Shown here one piece after another: positions 1 to 3,965 of a stretch of 6,640 bases of DNA. Each line of letters opens with the position of its first letter. Within the stretch, counting starts at the first letter, position 1. This DNA comes from Acidobacteriota bacterium. Lineage in GTDB: Bacteria > Acidobacteriota > Terriglobia > Terriglobales > Acidobacteriaceae. Made by a program: the position numbers and the translations under genes. The DNA lies in NCBI GenBank assembly GCA_021805955.1, contig JAJZDO010000235.1, positions 1-6,640 on the forward strand. The letters are read 5' to 3'. A model generated the notes under the pieces. It saw only the letters and a program-made list of their open reading frames with translations. It made no database searches and was not told where the DNA came from.

Positions 1-437
1 TCGGCCTCGGTTCCCATGTCCACGGTATTAGCCAAGTGCAGATCTTCTACATTCTCAAATCTTCGGCTGCCACGAATGCGATCGATAGCTCGATTGCGCG
101 TCACCACCGCAAGCCATCCGCCAAGGCTTCCGCGATGGTCTGCGAATGTCTCCGGCTGCTGCCACAACTTCAAAAACACCTCTTGCATTACGTCTTCCGC
201 CGCTGCACCGTCGCGCAGCACACGCAAGGCGACGGAATACACCATGGTCGAGTACTGATCGTACATACGCGACAGAGCATCGGGCTGTCGTCGCCGCAGT
301 TGGTCTATCAACTGCCGGTCCGTCAGTTGCTGGTCCGTCAGTGTGCCGTCTTGCGGTGGCATCTCAGGCAATGGAATAGCTCGATGGAAAAAATTGACTC
401 GGGCGTCTGCACGCGCGGTCGACATACAACCGTACAC
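1..437 (-). CDS. ECF-type RNA polymerase sigma factor, N-terminal part (cut by left edge)
   Basis: Only region 2 and the start of the linker to region 4 are in the window. Numbered from the ATG at 362, residues 29-101 read as sigma-70 region 2: ALSRMYDQYSTMVYS, then DVMQEVF at 57-63 (the core-binding DVxQExF motif of region 2.2), then GGWLAVVTRNRAIDRIR at 81-97 (the -10-recognising part). ECF factors redirect RNA polymerase to stress or envelope promoters, usually under an anti-sigma factor; none is visible, but the downstream side is off the window. The start is uncertain. GTG at 437 has AAGGA six bases upstream; ATG 425 and ATG 362 are in frame but lack a spaced Shine-Dalgarno. The 25 residues between 437 and 362 do not look sigma-like. 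An in-frame TAA at 447-449 bounds the gene. The family call is firm; the regulon is unknown. Confidence 0.88.
   Translation of the reverse strand, partial: MYGCMSTARADARVNFFHRAIPLPEMPPQDGTLTDQQLTDRQLIDQLRRRQPDALSRMYDQYSTMVYSVALRVLRDGAAAEDVMQEVFLKLWQQPETFADHRGSLGGWLAVVTRNRAIDRIRGSRRFENVEDLHLANTVDMGTEA
312..341. repeat. 15-bp tandem duplication within the sigma factor N-terminus
   Basis: Two adjacent 15-base units (312-326 and 327-341) differ at only two positions. On the minus strand they encode LTDRQ and LTDQQ side by side, in frame, just before region 2. This is a local coding duplication without a predicted function. Confidence 0.75.
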
Positions 438-574
438 GGTTTTTCCTTATCAACGCAAATGGACTGCATTCCCTGACAATATAGGTACGGCAAAAGTTGC
501 TTGTCGGATTGGAATCCACTCCCGCGCATGCTCCACTGCAATGCGCTCGGCCATGAACTGTTGCTGAAATATGA

Positions 575-594
575 AATCGAATTCAATCGAATTC
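575..594. repeat. Perfect 10-bp tandem repeat
   Basis: AATCGAATTC occurs twice in immediate succession (575-584, 585-594). Each copy contains the palindrome GAATTC, so the pair offers two equal sites exactly one helical turn apart. It lies just downstream of the -10-like element of the putative minus-strand promoter at 604-632, where a bound protein could block transcription. That role is inference. Confidence 0.7.
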
Positions 595-603
595 GGCGTG
601 CTT

Positions 604-632
604 TTCAGAGGATTTAGACGTGCCAAGGTTCC
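604..632 (-). promoter_or_regulatory. Putative ECF (RpoE-type) promoter reading toward the sigma factor gene
   Basis: On the minus strand GGAACCT (632-626) is followed after 16 bases by TCTGAA (609-604). Enterobacterial RpoE promoters have a -35 close to GGAACTT and a -10 close to TCTGA at about this spacing. The element points at the sigma factor gene and would give a leader of roughly 160 bases to the GTG at 437. ECF sigma genes are often autoregulated, so the position makes sense. The cognate consensus of this particular sigma factor is unknown, and a chance match is possible. Confidence 0.4.
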
Positions 633-673
633 TTGATCCTGCTAGATTTATCCCTACATTGCAGACTGAGGTC

Positions 674-685
674 GCAGGCGCCTGC
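674..685. promoter_or_regulatory. 12-bp perfect palindrome upstream of the GlsB-type gene, possible operator
   Basis: GCAGGCGCCTGC (674-685) is a perfect inverted repeat centred 34-35 bases before the ATG at 714 and ahead of the GAGGA ribosome-binding site. It has no loop, so it resembles a dimeric protein-binding site more than an RNA hairpin. No regulator can be named. Confidence 0.35.
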
Positions 686-713
686 AAAAGTCCGTTAGAA
701 CGAGGAATCGATA

Positions 714-974
714 ATGTTCATACTCTGGTGGATCATCGTTGGGATTATCGCGGGCTGGATCACGGGCAAGATCGTGAGCGGCGGTGGCTATGGCGTATTC
801 ATGGACATGGTGATCGGTATTATTGGCGCCATCGTCGGCGGCTTTATCATGCGAACCCTGGGATTTGTCGGCCATGGTGGGTTCATCTATACCATCGTTG
901 TGGCTGTTGGAGGAGCAGTACTTCTTACCCTGCTGTTGCGGCTGGTTACGCGGGGAAGGGTGAAACAAATCTAG
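714..974 (+). CDS. GlsB/YeaQ/YmgE-family stress response membrane protein
   Basis: This 86-residue protein is almost entirely hydrophobic, with three predicted membrane helices: about residues 2-20 (FILWWIIVGIIAGWITGKI), 29-50 and 57-79, and a short basic tail RGRVKQI. The Gly-rich first two segments (WIIVGIIAGWITGKIV, then VIGIIGAIVGGFIMR) and the length match the transglycosylase-associated family (GlsB, YeaQ, YmgE) of the inner membrane, linked in several bacteria to general, acid or bile stress. The biochemical activity is not established; the family name reflects genetic association, not a shown transglycosylase. ATG 714 is chosen because GAGGA (702-706) sits seven bases upstream. It is divergent from the ECF sigma factor, so co-regulation is possible. 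A terminator-like hairpin follows at 1013-1055, suggesting a monocistronic gene. Confidence 0.88.
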   Translation: MFILWWIIVGIIAGWITGKIVSGGGYGVFMDMVIGIIGAIVGGFIMRTLGFVGHGGFIYTIVVAVGGAVLLTLLLRLVTRGRVKQI

Positions 975-1012
975 CTGAGTTCGATCGAAGAATTTTCACG
1001 CAATAATCAGGG

Positions 1013-1059
1013 CCTGGGAGTTCCAACGATGTCTGTATGGGCTTCCAGGTCTTTTCTTT
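1013..1059 (+). terminator. Probable rho-independent terminator after the GlsB-type gene
   Basis: CCTGGGAG (1013-1020) pairs with CTTCCAGG (1042-1049), giving eight base pairs including one G-U, and is followed by the T-rich run TCTTTTCTTT. The loop of 21 bases is large, though CCA/TGG inside it could pair and shorten it. The position 39 bases after the stop codon suits termination of the upstream gene. Confidence 0.4.
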
Positions 1060-1106
1060 TGGGCGTAACTCAGCGATGCTTCATGCAACAATAGAGAGAA
1101 TTTTTG

Positions 1107-1150
1107 GTCGGGCGTAAAACCCTTTCGAACCCGACAGGAAGAAATCTGTC
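1107..1150 (+). promoter_or_regulatory. Two mutually exclusive hairpins in the glgX leader
   Basis: GTCGGG (1107-1112) can pair with CCCGAC (1130-1135). The same CCGAC belongs to a second stem, GACAG (1133-1137) with CTGTC (1146-1150), extendable by flanking CC/GG with a bulged C. The two structures cannot coexist in one RNA, the logic of an attenuator or switch. No T-run follows, so classical termination is not supported, and whether glgX transcription starts upstream of this point is unknown. Confidence 0.25.
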
Positions 1151-1160
1151 CGGCCATTTT

Positions 1161-1198
1161 CTGGATGGCGCATCTAACTGTCTGGATCGCACCATCTA
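1161..1198. repeat. Imperfect direct repeat with 21-bp period upstream of glgX
   Basis: CTGGATGGCGCATCTA (1161-1176) and CTGGATCGCACCATCTA (1182-1198) share CTGGAT and CATCTA flanks around a variable centre. The starts are 21 bases apart, two turns of the helix, which would place both copies on one DNA face. The repeat ends 41 bases before the glgX ATG and is a candidate activator or repressor site. No factor can be assigned. Confidence 0.45.
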
Positions 1199-1238
1199 CA
1201 GGCGTTTGCGTTTGCAATGAATCATCTTAAAGAAAGGA

Positions 1239-3434
1239 ATGAGCGACTGGATGACCGAAACACCGACGAACACAATTTGCGAGGGCTTGCCGTATCCCCG
1301 CGGAGCTTCCTGGGATGGCAGTGGAACAAATTTCGCGATATTTTCCGCCCACGCAACCAAGGTGGAAGTTTGTATTTTCGACAACAAAGGTGAACAGGAA
1401 CGCGAACGCATCGAATTGCCCGAATGCACCAACCAGATTTGGCACGGCTACTTGCCGGAGGTTGGTCCGGGCACCGTCTATGGATATCGCGTCTATGGTC
1501 CGTACGAGCCGGAAAACGGGCATCGATTCAATCCGAACAAATTATTGCTCGATCCATACGCGATCGCATACATCGGCGAACTGAAGTGGGATCCTGCAGT
1601 CTTCGGATACAAGATGGAGTCGATGGACGACCTGACATTTGATGAGCGCGATAGCGCGCCCTTCGTGCCCAAGTGTGTTGTCGTCGATCCGAATTTCGAT
1701 TGGAGGGGATCTCCCGGACGGGTACGAAGAGGAAGCCAGAGACAGTTGGCCGTCCCTTTCAATGACACGATCATTTATGAAATGCATGTGCGTGGCTATA
1801 CGAAAAAGCATCCCGCTGTACCGGAAAACCTTCGTGGTACCTATTGCGGGCTTGCGCAGCCGGCGATACTGAACTACATCAAGTCCCTCGGCGTCACGTC
1901 GATTGAATTGCTTCCGATCCATGCCTTTATTAACGATAGTCATTTGCTGGATCGGGGACTGACGAATTACTGGGGATATAACAGCATTGGTTATTTCGCG
2001 CCAGATCCAAGATATGCTTCCGACCGTGCGCAGACGTTGCGCGAATTAAAAGAAATGGTGGCCCAGACTCACCAGGCCGGCCTCGAAGTCATACTCGACG
2101 TGGTCTACAACCATACCGCGGAAGGCAATGAGCGTGGACCGACACTGTCATTCAAGGGCATTGACAATGCCAGCTATTACCGGCTGATGCCGGACAATCC
2201 TCGCTACTACATCAATGACACTGGCGCTGGAAATACCGTCAACCTGAGCCATGCCCGCGTGATTCAGATGGTCACCGATAGTCTGCGCTATTGGGTGGAA
2301 GAGGTGCAGGTGGATGGATTTCGCTTCGACCTGGGTACGATCCTGGCCCGCGAACCCAATGGCTTCGATAACCAAAGCGGATTTCTCAAAGCGTGCAGTC
2401 AGGATCCCGTGTTGAACACGGTGAAACTGATTGTCGAGCCATGGGACTGCGGTCCCGGCGGCTATCAGGTAGGTGAATTTCCACCCGGCTGGGCGGAGTG
2501 GAACGATAAGTTTCGCGACGACGTGCGTGGTTTCTGGAAAGGAGGTCAATCCGCCGCGGCATTGACACAACGTCTCTGCGCGTCCGGCGCCATCTTCAAT
2601 CAACAGGGTCGCAGGCCGTGGGCGAGCATCAATTTCATTACCGCCCATGACGGCTTTACGCTGAACGACCTTGTCTCCTACAACGAAAAACACAATGAAG
2701 CGAACGGAGAAGGAAACCAGGACGGAAATTCCAACACGACTTCCTGGAATTGCGGTGTTGAAGGTCCAACCGACGACCCTGAGATCGACCGGCTTCGACG
2801 CCGCCAAATGCGAAATATGCTGGCCACGCTACTGCTCTCTCAGGGAACTCCCATGATGGTCGCCGGCGATGAATTTGCTCGGACGCAGCAGGGCAACAAC
2901 AATGCCTATTGCCAGGACAACGACATCAGTTGGGTGGACTGGAGCCTGCTGCAGAAAAACAAGGCTCAGGTTGAATTTGTCCGAAAGCTTACCTCTCTGC
3001 GCCACCAATACCCAATCTTTCGCCGCAATTTGTTCCTCATCGGCGAGTACAACCAGGAACTGGGCGTGAAAGATGTGACATGGATCAATGCCAATGGCGC
3101 TGAGATGGAAAGTGCCAATTGGGGCGATGACGCCATGCGCTGCTTTGGGATGCTGATGGACGGCCGCGCCCAGACGACCGGCATTCACCAGCGCGGACAT
3201 GAAGCCACTATGCTGATGGTGATCAACGGTCATTTCGACCTGGTGACGTTCACCCTGCCGAAACATCCCGGCGGCAACGCATGGACGCTTCTCATCGACA
3301 CCAATATCGAGGACACCGCAGAAAAATCGTTCGAGAAGAAAGCGTTCGCGACCGGCGAGTCTTACGGCGTCACGGCCCGCTCTTTGTTGCTCTTCGAATT
3401 GCAGGCAGAGACGGCTGCCGAGTCCGCGCCGTAG
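1239..3434 (+). CDS. glgX: Glycogen debranching enzyme GlgX (GH13 isoamylase type)
   Basis: The enzyme hydrolyses alpha-1,6 branch linkages of glycogen or limit dextrins in the cytoplasm, freeing linear maltooligosaccharides for phosphorylase or trehalose synthesis. Domains in order are an N-terminal CBM48-like sandwich (about 15-105), a GH13 barrel (about 170-590) and a C-terminal beta domain to 731. All four GH13 signatures are present: DVVYNH (287-292), GFRFD with nucleophile Asp364, IVEPWD with acid/base Glu400, and TAHD with stabiliser Asp471. WGYNSIGYFAP (245-255) and NCGVEGPTDDPEI (504-516) are typical of GlgX/TreX. At 731 residues it exceeds E. coli GlgX (657), nearer to TreX. AAAGGA (1233-1238) abuts ATG 1239; ATG 1251 (five residues missing from Met1, starting MTETP) lies 12 bases after it and is a credible true start. 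No glg or tre partner gene is in the window. Confidence 0.96.
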   Translation: MSDWMTETPTNTICEGLPYPRGASWDGSGTNFAIFSAHATKVEVCIFDNKGEQERERIELPECTNQIWHGYLPEVGPGTVYGYRVYGPYEPENGHRFNPNKLLLDPYAIAYIGELKWDPAVFGYKMESMDDLTFDERDSAPFVPKCVVVDPNFDWRGSPGRVRRGSQRQLAVPFNDTIIYEMHVRGYTKKHPAVPENLRGTYCGLAQPAILNYIKSLGVTSIELLPIHAFINDSHLLDRGLTNYWGYNSIGYFAPDPRYASDRAQTLRELKEMVAQTHQAGLEVILDVVYNHTAEGNERGPTLSFKGIDNASYYRLMPDNPRYYINDTGAGNTVNLSHARVIQMVTDSLRYWVEEVQVDGFRFDLGTILAREPNGFDNQSGFLKACSQDPVLNTVKLIVEPWDCGPGGYQVGEFPPGWAEWNDKFRDDVRGFWKGGQSAAALTQRLCASGAIFNQQGRRPWASINFITAHDGFTLNDLVSYNEKHNEANGEGNQDGNSNTTSWNCGVEGPTDDPEIDRLRRRQMRNMLATLLLSQGTPMMVAGDEFARTQQGNNNAYCQDNDISWVDWSLLQKNKAQVEFVRKLTSLRHQYPIFRRNLFLIGEYNQELGVKDVTWINANGAEMESANWGDDAMRCFGMLMDGRAQTTGIHQRGHEATMLMVINGHFDLVTFTLPKHPGGNAWTLLIDTNIEDTAEKSFEKKAFATGESYGVTARSLLLFELQAETAAESAP

Positions 3435-3454
3435 AGCGAATTTTTAGGGAAAAT

Positions 3455-3492
3455 TTATGGGGAAGATCATGTCGCATGACTCTTCCCCATAA
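3455..3492. terminator. Long hairpin between convergent genes, likely terminator
   Basis: The arm at 3455-3471 (TTATGGGGAAGATCATG) pairs with 3475-3492 across a three-base loop TCG. The stem is 17 bp, interrupted only by one unpaired base in the right arm. It begins 20 bases after the glgX stop codon, where glgX converges on the cytochrome operon. Reading on the minus strand, the stem is followed by ATTTTCCC, a short T-run; on the plus strand no T-run follows. Termination is therefore best supported for minus-strand transcripts, and the hairpin may mainly protect the 3' end of the glgX message. Confidence 0.6.
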
Positions 3493-3507
3493 GCTTCCAC
3501 AGTAGAT

Positions 3508-3554
3508 CGGTTGTTGCTTGCAACCGAGGGCCCTGTTGTTGTCGGAAGCCCTCG
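3508..3554 (-). terminator. Further hairpins downstream of the cytochrome c gene
   Basis: CGAGGGC (3525-3531) pairs with GCCCTCG (3548-3554), and CGGTTG (3508-3513) pairs with CAACCG (3521-3526); the two overlap by two bases. They lie 41 bases or more past the cytochrome stop codon on the minus strand. Neither is followed by a T-run, so they could form part of a composite 3' structure with the stronger hairpin at 3455-3492. Confidence 0.3.
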
Positions 3555-3594
3555 TGAACTTTCCCAGCAGTTCGCTGCGTATTGCTGCCCGCAA

Positions 3595-3918
3595 CTACTT
3601 CTTCTGCAGGGTATGAATATAGGCGACGACTTCATTGATCTGCGCACCGGTCAGTTTGCCGGAATACGCAGGCATTTTGCCTTTGCCATTTTTGGTCGTC
3701 GCGACCATCTCCGCCGTCGACATTTTCAGCATCTCCGGCGAACTGAAAGAGGGCGTCTTCATGGCCTTCCCGGCTGGCGTCGCACCGCTGCCATCCGCAG
3801 CGTGACACATTGCACATTTTGCTTTATAGGTGTCCGCTCCTGGACTCTGCGCGAACACTGTCATCGCCGAAATGGCCATGACGCTAACGACTGCGAGTGC
3901 AATTCGATTCTTCATCAT
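3595..3918 (-). CDS. Monoheme class I c-type cytochrome, periplasmic
   Basis: This 107-residue protein carries one covalently bound heme and probably shuttles electrons in the periplasm. Residues 1-23 form a Sec signal peptide (basic start MMKNR, hydrophobic core, predicted cut after VFA before QSPGA). CAMCH at 35-39 is the heme-attachment motif with His39 as proximal ligand; Met82 in GKMPAYSGKL is the likely distal ligand; VVAYIHTL near the end is the typical C-terminal helix. The mature part is small (about 84 residues) and Lys-rich, as in soluble carriers. AAAGGAG (3930-3924) lies five bases before ATG 3918 and eight before the in-frame ATG 3915, so either may start. The gene follows the outer-membrane barrel gene by 47 bases on the same strand, suggesting co-transcription and a role feeding or draining that electron path. 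The partner is inference. Confidence 0.93.
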   Translation of the reverse strand: MMKNRIALAVVSVMAISAMTVFAQSPGADTYKAKCAMCHAADGSGATPAGKAMKTPSFSSPEMLKMSTAEMVATTKNGKGKMPAYSGKLTGAQINEVVAYIHTLQKK

Positions 3919-3965
3919 TCGCTCTCCTTTTCAACTGCCGTGTTGCTGTCATCCGTGAACCCAGG

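Larger units (their letters stand above)
438..713. other. Divergent intergenic region between sigma factor and GlsB-type gene
   Basis: I see no convincing gene in these 276 bases; the short open frames here are shadows running into the flanking genes. The stretch holds a minus-strand ECF-type promoter match (604-632), a perfect 10-bp tandem repeat (575-594), a 12-bp palindrome (674-685) and the GAGGA ribosome-binding site (702-706) of the plus-strand gene. A weak sigma-70-like pair, TTGATC (633-638) and TACATT (655-660) with a 16-base spacer, could drive the plus-strand gene but is too degenerate to call. Confidence 0.6.
975..1238. other. Intergenic region between GlsB-type gene and glgX
   Basis: No gene is supported here. 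The 264 bases contain a 10-bp palindrome TTCGATCGAA (980-989) just after the upstream stop codon, a terminator-like hairpin (1013-1055), two hairpins that share one arm (1107-1150), a direct repeat with 21-bp period (1161-1198), and AAAGGA (1233-1238) ahead of the glgX start. No clear sigma-70 promoter was found. Confidence 0.6.

Noticed and set aside
338..586. Minus-strand open frame of 82 codons upstream of the sigma factor
   Set aside because: It overlaps the sigma N-terminus in another frame, has no ribosome-binding site, and contains the CHCLRC-like cysteines only by chance.
980..989. Palindrome TTCGATCGAA as an operator
   Set aside because: It is short, built from a common GATC core, and lies right after a stop codon with no promoter nearby.
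620..1006. Plus-strand open frame of 128 codons overlapping the GlsB-type gene
   Set aside because: The other frame encodes a clear three-helix membrane protein with its own ribosome-binding site; this one is Arg/Trp/His-rich and unlike any protein.
2148..2807. Minus-strand open frame of 219 codons inside glgX
   Set aside because: It is opposite the catalytic GH13 region, which is unmistakable on the plus strand; no ribosome-binding site or family motif supports it.
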